64,000 nt of DNA from Taeniopygia guttata. Its lineage: Eukaryota; Chordata; Aves; Passeriformes; Estrildidae. The position numbers and the translations under genes were made by a program. The notes under the pieces are model-generated. The model saw nothing but the letters and a program-made list of their open reading frames with translations. It was not told the origin of the DNA and searched no databases. Within the stretch, counting starts at the first letter, position 1, and each line of letters opens with the position of its first letter. Shown one piece after another: positions 49,701-61,700 of this stretch. The stretch lies in contig NC_133026.1 of the NCBI RefSeq assembly GCF_048771995.1, positions 9,926,001 to 9,990,000 of the forward strand, in the 5' to 3' direction.

Positions 49701-52700
49701 TTAGGAACCCAGATAACTACTGACAGGTGGAGATTTTTAGTGTATAAAAACTATATGCATACCAGATGCATCTATGTTATGAATAAAGATGACAGCTCTG
49801 TAGGCATTTTCTGAGATGATCATAGGTAATAAAAACTACAAAGTAGCCTAAAAGTTAATAAAGACTCACCTTTGAGTGTAATTCTTATTATGGAATAAGG
49901 ATTTTTTTTTAAAAAATCATATTAATTAAACTATATGAATTGGTTACTGCTGAGTACCTGCAACCTTGCAGGCGGAAGAAATCTGAGAAAATTCTCACAA
50001 CTGAAGTTATACTGGGGGATTCAGTCTGTTAATAAAGCACTGCAAATGCTGAAACCAGGAAAGTTGCCATAAATAAATGGCATTATTTTAATCAAGTTAA
50101 TAATCTAGAGAACGGAAATGTGTTTGAAGTTATTGCAGGGATACCATAAATCTTATTCCATGTAAATAAAGTAGAGGATTCAATGTCAGCAAAATTTATG
50201 TATAAAAATTATCCTATTCTCCTGTTACATCCATGGCTCTGCTTTCCTGGTTTCAACATTTGCACTATTTTATTAACAGATTGAGTCCCCCAGTATAACT
50301 AAGGTGTAGGACTAATTTTGTCTAGTCCTCAAAAGCAATCTTATTTCGTTGTTAGCACCATCAATTAAATTATAGGCAGCACAGCAGTTTTTATGTCTTT
50401 TCCAATAAAAATACTGTTAGAAACACTGTTGGTCTTCCCAAGATAAGGTTGAGGTCTGTTTTTCTTCCTGTACTATTAGTTTAATTCAGTAATTAGCATT
50501 TGATAATATAATTTTCTTTATCTGTACAAACTACATGCTATATGTTTGTTTGAAAATGTAGAAATATCTGAGAATAGCAACTATTAATCTATTGTATGCT
50601 AAGATTTGGCAGATAAGAGATTTTTTTGGGGGGGAGATTATTTAATGGTTTAATTTATTTTTCTGATTTAGGAAGTGAAAGATACACACATCTCTAATCC
50701 AGACACAGGACTTGAGGATTTTTCACTGAATTATGAAGATGACTTTGAAGTGAGTAAAAGTAGACAGTTGTCTGTCTGAAGTAATTTTTAAGTATCAAAA
50801 TAAAGAATAACTTAGTTCACAGAAATAAACAAGATGTTACGTGGCTTTTACTTTTGGTGACAGTGGCCTTAATGTGAATAATTAAAATGCTTTGCAGAAA
50901 CTCTATACTATATCTTTAGTTAGTTTTTCTCAGAGGTTGGGAACCAACTTCTGTTTTTCCAGTTGAAGTGTTTACAAAACGTTTTCTCTGCTTTTGTGGA
51001 TTCCAATTATTTAAATAACTTTCTGTGAAGAATGCTGAATTATTTAAATAATCAGATTAAAAAGAAAAAAAGCCTGTTCATTTATAATTGAAAAAATATC
51101 ATAGGAAAAAGGTATTGACACACACTTCACTAATTTGTTTAACTGAATTCCCTATTTTTAGCTCTCTTTTGTCTACTTTAAAGTTATTAAGATATGAAAG
51201 TGTGTGGGATGTGCTTTCATTTAGGTGACCTCATCTTTGTTCAGTGAGGTAGAATTCATCTCCACTCATGTCAGGAGTGAGGATTTCCACTGTTGAGCTG
51301 GTCACTGCCGTAGCCCTTTACCATTCAGTGAAGAGAAATAAGCACATTTAAGACTTGTTCATACCATATGTGTTAGGTGATTATTTTAGCATGACATGAA
51401 CTGTCTTAGTTTGGAGAATTTGTTAAAGGATGACCCTTAGGCATTGGCAGGGATTGTGGCAGTTTAGTAAATGTGAGCCTGCCATGAAAGGACACCTTGA
51501 ATTAAAACTGTCAAATAAACAACTTCATACATCCCTGAAACATTTATGCCACTGAACACTGTTATTTTATTTTTTCAAAGAACATATAATTCACCTAAAC
51601 TTACAGTATCTACTTTAGGATATTAAATAGGATATTAAAAGACTATTATAGTATCTATAATAGTGTTATAGTATCTACTTTAGGATATTATATAGGATAT
51701 TAAAAGACTTTAGGATATTAAAAGACTATTTTGGGCACTGTAGAACAACACTGAGATTATCTTCTCTTCATTAAAATTCCTGCAGAATCAAGAGATGCTG
51801 TTTTCTTTTCATCAGTTATTTTAGAATGCCTTTCCATCAGAGGATTTATGGGTATCTGTATGAGGTTTTTATTTTGACATTTTATAATTTCTGTAAAAGA
51901 TCTTGAAAAATGCATCTATAGTCTGTGTTTACCAAATATTGGAAGTTCTGTTACTTTCAAAGGTCTATGAAGATGATTTTGAAGATGATGAAGACAAAAG
52001 TGGTGAAGCAGAAGATGCAGAAGAAAACCTAAGAGATGCTCAATTTTCCAGAACATCAGAAATTGAAGAAATTCAAAGAGCAATTACTGCAGAGAATGAG
52101 AGAATTTTTACTCCATTGCCAAAGAAACTAGAAAATCAAAAAAAGGGAGCAGTCATAGGTATGTGACTAGATACCAGCCTTTTTTTATTAAATGTATGAG
52201 TAACACATACAACTTACAAGTCAGCTGGCCACTTTTTCTAACATTCTGCCTAAAGACCAAAATCTGGTCCTCTGCATGAATCATGTAGATTTGTGGTAAG
52301 CACTGTAACATCCACATTACTAAATGATTCATAGGCATTACTAATAATTTAAATTGTGAAATATAAAAAGTACAGACTGACATTTAGTACTTCTTATTTT
52401 GAGTAAGAGGAGCATATGAGAGTCTGGATTTTGAAAACTTGAGGAGTGCTGAAACAGTGTGGGGCTTCCGCTGGCATTAAATTCACCTTTTACTTTTAAG
52501 CAAAGTTGAAGCAACTGTTCTGGAGAGAAAGCAAGAAAAATATCAATACTACTCAAATATATAGCACTTTATCACTTTTAAATGCAAGCTCTTTCTGAAA
52601 TGTCTGGCATTCAGTTGATCTGACACCTGTGAGTGCCAGAGCTGCTTATTTAAGTACAGTTGTGGTTTTCCTTTTGAGGTCTTCACTGAAATGAACAACC

Positions 52701-55700
52701 ACACAGAATCATTGTGCAAAAGAATATTAAATAGCTTTTTAGTCTGGTTCATAGTACAGTCATGGGAGGATAACATGGAGTTTCTGTAAGTCTTTACAGT
52801 ATCTCTTAAAAGTCTTTTCCAGCCTGGAAGATTCTCTGATTCTCTCAATAGATTTTCAGTTAATGGTCATTCTAGCAGGAACCAGCATACTGTAATGTGA
52901 ATTTCTTCTTGCAGAATATTTATGCAATTATTATTTTTCTAATGAACAATACAAAATTGATAAAGATTTTTCACTTTCAGAATTGTAGCACTTGGTGGTT
53001 TATTCTTAATTACCCAACACATTCTTTTTTTGATGAACTTTTGTTCTTGTTTGCTTAAAATAGTGATGTATCAGTCTGGCAATTATTTTTGTAAGTTAAA
53101 AAGCTTTTTGCAAGTATTGCCTAAAAAGGTAGTCATCCTTTGAGGAAGTGAAGCACCATTAGTCCTGACTGGAAGTTGGATCTTAAGGTCAACTAGCTAC
53201 AACCTAGCCAGGAAAGGGAGTAAGGTAGACATGACATCAGTTGTTGTAGTTGTTCTGTTAACTGTGGCTTTTTAAGGAAGTTTTCAGTGTTTTCCTTATT
53301 CATCTGAGGATATTAGTTAAGCCTGTGTTGATGAGGTTCTCCTCTACCTGAGTTCTTACTCAAATGTAGTGTGCACATGGTGAAGTCTGTGTGAATTTAG
53401 TGCAATCTTTAGAATTGATCACAGAATGCTTCACTGTACACAAGGGAACAAAGCACCTGCTGATGGCAACACAAAGAGACACTTTCAGCATCAGTCTTCT
53501 AAAGTAAAAATTATAATAGTCAGTCATTTTGAAAAGTTGATAAAGAACCATTTTACGTACCACATGCTGGCCCATTACTGATGTTAAACTCATTGTACTG
53601 AAAATGGTGATAGAGCACTTTGTGTACCATGTGAACCAGAAACTTTTAGCTGTGTTGTAACAAATCTGCTGCTTTTTAGATTTACTGCTTAACATTTTCA
53701 TGCACTTTTAAGTGTGAACTGTAACACAGTGTTTTACAATATCACAGAAAGGCAAGATTCTTCTGTCAGAAGCTCTTTTCATGGAATATTCATGGATTTC
53801 CAAATGGCAAACCAAAGACAAAGCAGCCGAAGTATGGCCAGTAAGCAGAAGTAAGTGTATTTTAAATAATCCACAAAAATGGCAGCTCACTATGTGAAAT
53901 TTTTTGTTATTTTAATTGAAAATTCATTTTTTCATTATTTTAATTTTATTTTCATTATTTTAATTGAAGTATGTGATACTTAATAAACTTGAGTCTTATG
54001 GAATCAAATATTTTATTAACTAGCAGTAATTAGTTCTTAAGTATGTATAATTTACAGGTATTGCTACAAGTCATTTTATAAGACAAATGTATCTATGTAT
54101 CAGTTTATGTGCATCATTCTATTTCAGAACGTGTTGCCAGAATTGTAATTTCTTTGTTTAATACTTCAGTAATTTAATTAGATATTGACTTAAAGTACTA
54201 AAAAGCAAGCCTTTTAACTACTATTAGGTCTCTGCAGAACTGTAACTTATTGAAATAATCAAGAATATATTGTGCATATGGTTGCCAAAATAGCACATTC
54301 CCTTTCAGGAATGTGCTATTAAATAGCACATTCCCTTTCAGGGAATGTTTGCTGTTTTTACATTGATTGCTGTAAAAACATGCTATTATTGATCTAGATT
54401 TGAGATACCTGAGACATCTCTGTCTTTTAAAGAAACAAATTGATGCCTGTTTTTTTGTGGAACTTGACAAGAGCTCTAGATTTGTCTGAAGCACTGTATA
54501 TATGTCCAACATTCTTTACAATGTTTGGATGCATAAAGCAAGATTATTAAATGTTATTGTTAATACCAGATTCCACTGTTTCATGGCTTTACATCAGTGG
54601 CTAATTTTCACATAAGGGAGATTTTATTGTCTAAGTTATTTAATTCACATTGCCTAGAATTATAGACTCAAATGTTACACAAGTTCATTGTCTAGGCTTC
54701 CTCTCTAGACTGTAGAGACAGATTAAGAAACTCACAAAAGCATCTCTGGAGAATTGACTTCTGGAATGTTTGTCAGCCTCTGCTGATTATGACTATGTTT
54801 ATAACTCTGTGTGCATGCTAACAGCATGCACAGCCTGTGAAGATAATGAGCATTTTCATGGGAAGAGGAAGGGATTGTGGAATTTAATGTTGTGATAATA
54901 CATTACTGCCAGTAAAAAGACTGAAAGCATCCCATAAATAAGTTGTGGCACTTGGGAGTTGTAAATTATAAATACAAGCTTATTAGTTCATTTTAATGAT
55001 TTGTCTGCCTGTATCATTCAGATTTGTAACTAGTAAGCAAGTTTCTTATGTTTGAGTTATATCTCAGCAATCTATTTTGAAGAGATGATACATTAGGAAG
55101 CACAAGTTAAAGTAAAATGTGTGTAAGAATATGCAATAGATGTCATCAAGTACCAAAAAGGAGATGTGAAAATTGTCCATATGCATAAAGAAAAAGTCAC
55201 TCTAAAATACTGATAAAATTCTAGCTCTTGTTACTCTAACCTTTTTCCTTTTCAAATACCATCTTGCCTCAGCAAGAAGCTGTAACTAGAACATGCATCT
55301 CCAAGAGTGTCTAGATATGGAATTGCTATAGATCTGTAATTATATCTGGTTTGTATTTATGTATCACTTTTAAGTACATGAAAAACCTGCAAGAGAGAGA
55401 AAAGGAGACTGCAAAAATTATCTAATTAGCAAAGACTGTACTACAGCAAGAGCCTGGAATTGACTTGTAAGCAGACATCTTTGTGTAATTCAAGCAGTTT
55501 ACTCCAGAAATGGAATATATTAACAGCTTTATGGCATTAAAGTAGATAGATAGTTGGGTGAATTGTGACAAGGACTGTCAATCTTTTCCTGCATATGTGT
55601 AACAAAGCTAGGACATCATAGAATATCTTTATAAAGCATGTACACATATGAGTGATGTGAGTTAATAAAATGAGTTTAAGAGAATTAGCCACTGTCTTCA

Positions 55701-58700
55701 CTATAGAAGAATGAGCCATTCATCTGTTACCTCATAGAACAGCTTTGGAATACTTAGGCAAGATGATCTGCTGAGCTTTTGATAGTTTGGCTTTAGTAAT
55801 AAACCATTTGAAGTTTTCCATTTGCAATTAGTATTGCATTTTCAAATATTATCATTATCTCAATGTAAAATGAAATGAAAACTCTAAACAATAGTCTATG
55901 TATTTATATTGTTTCATTTTTATCTGCTAATTAATTTTGGTACGACTTCAATTCCCATACATTAAAGGATTGTTAGATGCAAAATCAGGTTGTCTTTCTT
56001 TAGGAATCCCAAATATTTGTTCTTAACCATTTTTCTGTTTCTCTCTTGTGATTAATCCTGAAGAAAACGGAGTTCAGAACTTCTCCCACTAATTGACCTG
56101 GATTTCTCAGTTAGTTTTTCATTACTGGATTTGCCCCCTGTCAATGAGTACGACATGTACATCAGGAATTTTGGTAAAATGAACACTAAGCAGGTGCGTA
56201 ACAAACACCTAGTAATGTTTCAATCCTCAAAGGCTGGATTTTCCTTCTGGAAAAGAATTGTCCTCAAAAAATAAAGTAGCTAAAGCTACCATGATATAAA
56301 GTAATAAATTAATCATATTAATCTCTAAGCCTCAATTACTATAAAGCAATGATCTCAAAACTTTTGGCCAGACAGGCAATTTCCTTTCTGTATTAGAAGA
56401 TGACTAATTTTCCTTCCCCATTTTCTAAAGGACTTTTCACCTGTCGGTAGCTCAGTGTCTCCAAATATGCTGGGTTTGATGTTTACACACCATGAAAGGC
56501 ATTCTGTATTTTTGCAGTATTATTTATTTAGCAGTCTGGTGTGAAATGTGATAAAATGTGCATGCATGAAATAGTGACAGTGTGTCAGTATGCTCAGATC
56601 TGAATTCACAAACAGAAGAGGCTGAGCTTTAAATTTCAGTTTTAAAATTACTAAGTCCTATTCAGTTATGTGCTGTCAGTCTTAGCTGTCTCACTCCATA
56701 TATTGATAATTTAATCTTTCTACTTTAGGCATATGTTCAGTGTAATGAGGACAATCTTGATAGAGACATTCAGACTGAGGAAGTTGAGACACTGGAGAAA
56801 TGGACACAGCATCCAGGAGAAAGTGCTCTTGTATCTGGAGGTGAAGAACATTTTCATCTTATTCACTCATGGATGAGTGCATGTCATATAAACTTTCTCT
56901 TTGGTATCCAGTACTTGTGAGAATCTGTAGAGTGGCAGGCAGCATTGATAGCAAGCTGACATAGGCACTCTGAGTCCTCATGTGGAAAGTATGAAAAATA
57001 AGTGGCAGAAATAATTTTTCCTTCTGGCTTGATGTTTCTATTGGCAGCAACAATAGATCTTGTCCTTCAACGCTGTTATTTCTACAGAAGATAAATTGAT
57101 TCCTGCCACTCTCCTCTTTCTTAAATATGAAATTGTCCTTACACTTTTATTAACTGATTCTCTTTTGAAGCCTCAGGTTTTTGGTTTTTTTTTTTTGTTT
57201 ATCTGTTTTTCATAGGTCCCATAAACAGCCATGATGCATTAGTGCATGGAGCTCCAACACCTAAAATTGATTCACAAAGATTAGCAAATTTTCTCCGGTC
57301 TGCATGCCAGGTACACTTATATATCTTTAATATCCCTTATGAGTGTGTGCATAAGTATCCAGTGTGATAAATCACTTACAGTTCTTCTTCTATTTTAAAT
57401 GAATTACTTAAATAATACTTGTTATCAAAGAGAATAATCTCTCTGCAAAGAAATGGAATCAGAGCTGTGCAACTTTTATGTCTGTAAAGCTGTATTTGCA
57501 AAGTTACAAAATTAACGAGACAGTTGATAAAGTTTTATGAAATTAATCCAAAATGAAGTTTTATGAAATTAACTTTAGAAAGCTCCAATAGTAGCAAAGC
57601 TGGAAGATAAGATGATGCTTTTATTTCTATAAATGTAATTATGTTTGAAAGGTGATTGCTGTTTTGCTAGAGGAAGATCAAGTTGCAACACAACCCAGGA
57701 AACTAAGATCTCGACAAACCAGTCTGTCTATTAGTGATAGCTGTTTCCAGTTAAATACTAACCAGCCATTCCTCCATGGTAAGGGAACTTTATTCTACAC
57801 TTTTTAGTGTACTGAGTGATCTCTTCTTTCTTATGCAGAGTGCCACGTTCTTTGTCATTACTGTGCAAACAGCACATATCAGGATATACAGATGATGTAA
57901 ACCCCACTTTCCTTTTAATTGCACTAATATTGCTGGAACTCTGTGCAGATTGGTTTCACATAGGGAACATCAGAGCATCTTACAAGAAATATATTCCATC
58001 TATTCCTACCAGAAATAAAGCCAGCAATTAACATGATGGGTGTAATTTCTTGTTCCTGTTGTTGAAAGGCCATCCCAAAGGCTGTAATTTTTGTTTGGGC
58101 TCTTTATGCTGACAATAGAGCCAAAGTTACAAATAAAGGCAGGTTATTCAACAGGGACACTGTAGCCTGATATATTTGTAAAGCAATTATATCTTCTCCA
58201 TATAAATAGTAGCTGTTCAGATGAAAAGTGAAAAGTAGAGCATCTGTAATTATGTAAGGAAGGCCTATTATAACACAGAACCCTATGTCTAATATGAATA
58301 TGTGTAGATGGAGCTAAAACCAAAAAAGCCTGGCCTGTGCTGTTTCCCCTTTGAGACTTAGATTAATTTTCAGTGTATATACTGACATCAGATCAGATTG
58401 GCTTGCTTATGCCCGGAATAATTATTCTATTAATTTCCCGCTCGCTTCCATTTTGCTTTCTACTTCTAGTATTTTTAATTCCTTTTCTAGTCTCTACTTT
58501 TTTATTGTATAGCTTCGAAAGAAACACAGTGTTAATAGAAATATTCTTCATAATTGCATCTTATTTTGTTTGTTGCTATAGTAGGTGAATATGCTTTTTC
58601 ATCTGCATTGAATATGCTTTTTCATTTATTGCTTTTCTTTCTTGGTGTTGTTTTTTTTTTAATGGTTTAGGCCGAAAAATACCCTACTTATATGTCTCCC

Positions 58701-61700
58701 AAGTTCAGAAGCAGACACTACTTTCTGCTCATGGATTACCTGAAAAGGCAGATGTGGATTTGCTGAGCAGAAAGAGCCTTATATGTGTTTGGAACATCTG
58801 GCAGCCCTCCAGTCCTCAGAAAGTTTTAATATGTGATTCAGAGGTATGTTTTAATAACATTGTATATTTTTCCATCAATTACAAGACTTTATTTTAAAAA
58901 AATTATTTTTACTTAGGGTCTTTTTTTGTCTTACTACAAAATATGCCATCTTCTATCTTCTTTATACATATTTGAGCCTGGTGAACAAAGACTGTTCTTG
59001 TTTTATTCTGTGATCCAGAACCAGATTGTAGGGATGGTCATGTTGTTTTGTTGGTTGTTTTGATTATTTAATTTTGACCCTATTTCATGGTTGAAGAGTG
59101 AATGGAAGTAAACACCTGCTTCATATTTTGTTAAGACTTCTCTCTGCTCATCATTCCCATACAGTTGAGTCACCTCTTTCAGCTTTGTGAGAGTAGATGC
59201 AGATTACACAAGGATTGTTTTGAAAAGGGAAGGCCTACTGAAGGTCATGTATCCTACTTCACTTTTAAAATAGATTTCCCTTCTGCCATAAACATTTGTA
59301 ATCTGTATTTTCTGGGTTTCCATGTTAACAAACCTATTTCAGGCTCATCAAACCATTGATCTTTATCATAGTATCAGCCCTGCATGCTTTTACTATTTTA
59401 CAGGTGATATGTTGCTGCTTTAGTCCCAGTAAAGCAACATTAGTTTTTGCTGGAACAGTAGATGGTTCGTTGTTGGTGTGGGATCTTCGAGAAGACTCAA
59501 GAATGCACCCTTGTATGATGATCACTGGAACTGAGTGGACATTTAGAGTTCCCACATTTTCCACAGGTGAGCATCTGTGCATCCTGGTCAGCCACTTTGT
59601 GCACAGTGAAATTGTCACCTAAGTCTTGATGTTTCTGTAATGCTCATGCAAGACATCCTAGAGTGAAGAATAACATACAGCAATAGTTTTGTAAATAATT
59701 TTATTAGGAGTGTAGGTTTTGGTTAGTTATTAGGAAGACATTTTTTCCTGTGGGAGGGGTGAGGCACTGAGACAGGCTGCCCACAGAAGTTGTAGATGCC
59801 CCATCCCTGGTAGTGTTCTAGGCCAGGCTGGATGGGTCTCTGAGCAACCTGGTCCAGCACAAGGTGTCCCTGCCCACAGCTGGGGGCTGGAAACAGATGA
59901 TATTTAGTATCCCTTCCAGTCCAACCCATGCTATGATTTTCTGACTTAACTTTGGCTGTTGTACTATTATTTTCCTAAAACACCCCACTACACACATTTA
60001 CAGAATCCTCTTTCTTCACAAGTGTTGCTAATTGCAGCAGCCATGTAAAAGTAAACAATGGTTGTAGATAAACTTTTAATTTTTTTAGTAGGTCAAAGAT
60101 GCTTGATGTCTTGTGTTGCACACTGGTAGTCAAATGGGTGTGTATAGTTTCATGTAGTTGCTATGTAAGCAGGCAGGTTTAATGCTGGATACTTAGGAAG
60201 CTTCAATGAGCCTTAAATGAGATTAAATTCAGTGCACAGGGCAAGTCCAGAAATCATGAGTATCTGCAAAGGACACACATTGAAATTACTCGAAATGCAC
60301 ATTAGCCTTAAAGTGTTATTAAATAACATTCTCTTTTGGTGAATACTTTGTTTCAGGATTTTTCAGGATACTTTCTACTAAGAGTAACTTTTCTTCAATT
60401 TTGTCTTCTTTTATAGTGCACAGTGATTTATTTCTACCCCTATTGTTTATAGAGCTTGAAATAATTATTTCCGTGCTAACCCCAAAATGGCAGAGTTTAA
60501 TGAAATATCTGGTACAGTGGCATAAATGGTACATCAGTCATTTGGAAAATTAGAAGTGAATAAAAATACTGAAACACTGATTTATCTAGTAGTATTTTGT
60601 TAATTTAGCAGTTAGCAGTATTGTATTTGAGAGTTGTGCAGAGTTCATTATTTGCCATTCTTTCTTTGTAATTATCATTCTCCCATAAACTGAAAAGTGA
60701 TTAAGATTTTGTTGTTTTTTTGTGGAAAGTACTATGTTTGACATTCATTATCCTCATTTACAGATGGCATTCTAAATTCAGTAAACCACACCTCTCCTAT
60801 ACTGGCAGTGGAACCTATCTCAACTTCTCTCAACAGTGACCACAGTTACAGGCTCTCAAGCCTGTCTTATCGGGAGGGTATGTAAACTGCTTTTCTAAGC
60901 ATCAATACATCTGAGTCTTTCTTTAGATATCTGGTGAAACAAATATATCTTAGCCAAAATCCAGTTTATAATCACAGTCTGCCTCTTCAGTTGTTTGTAG
61001 TATCAATTGCATGCAATATTCATGTTTGTTTTCTGCTCTCATGTTTATGTAATGTTCATTCATTGCAGGTTCACATCAGATGTGGTTGTGTTCTTGTTAT
61101 AAAATCTGCTTTCTAGACCATATTTCCATGATAAAACAAGTTATCACTCAAAAACTGTAAGAGTCTTAGTGCTTCTCTAATGTCCAAAAAAATCCCTGTC
61201 TGAGTCAGTGGAGAAACTTGCTAATATCTGAAAGCACTTTAAATGTGTGACTGTAACTAGTGGTTTTTCCTGTGCCTTTTGCCTGTTCTTTTTATGACCA
61301 ACCTTTGCAAAGAAACTCTAATCCTCACATCCTCAAATTCTCAGACAGTGTGCTAGGGAAGACATTATCACTTCCATTACACATTTGTACTTTAAAATCC
61401 ATAGTGGTTTGAAGAAATGTGCTGCCTATTGCAGGTTTTACAAGATTCCATCTGTTTCACTTTATATTCCCTTCCAAAGTCCACACAGAATCCAGACATT
61501 TTAAAAAAGATGCAGACTGAGATAATCTGCCTTTCTGGTAGGACAGGCTGCCATGCTGGAATAGACCAGACTAGACCATATAGAACAAAGTGTTTGAGTT
61601 GCAAGGGACCTACAAGGATCACCCAGTCCAACACCCTGATCAGTTTGGGGCTGACCAAGTTAAAATGTGTTAAGGGCATTCTGCAAGTGCTTCTTCAACA

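Noticed and set aside
53170..53215. Possible eroded CR1 tail (GGAAGTTGGATCTTAAGGTC)
   Set aside because: It is too diverged and short to separate from chance by eye.
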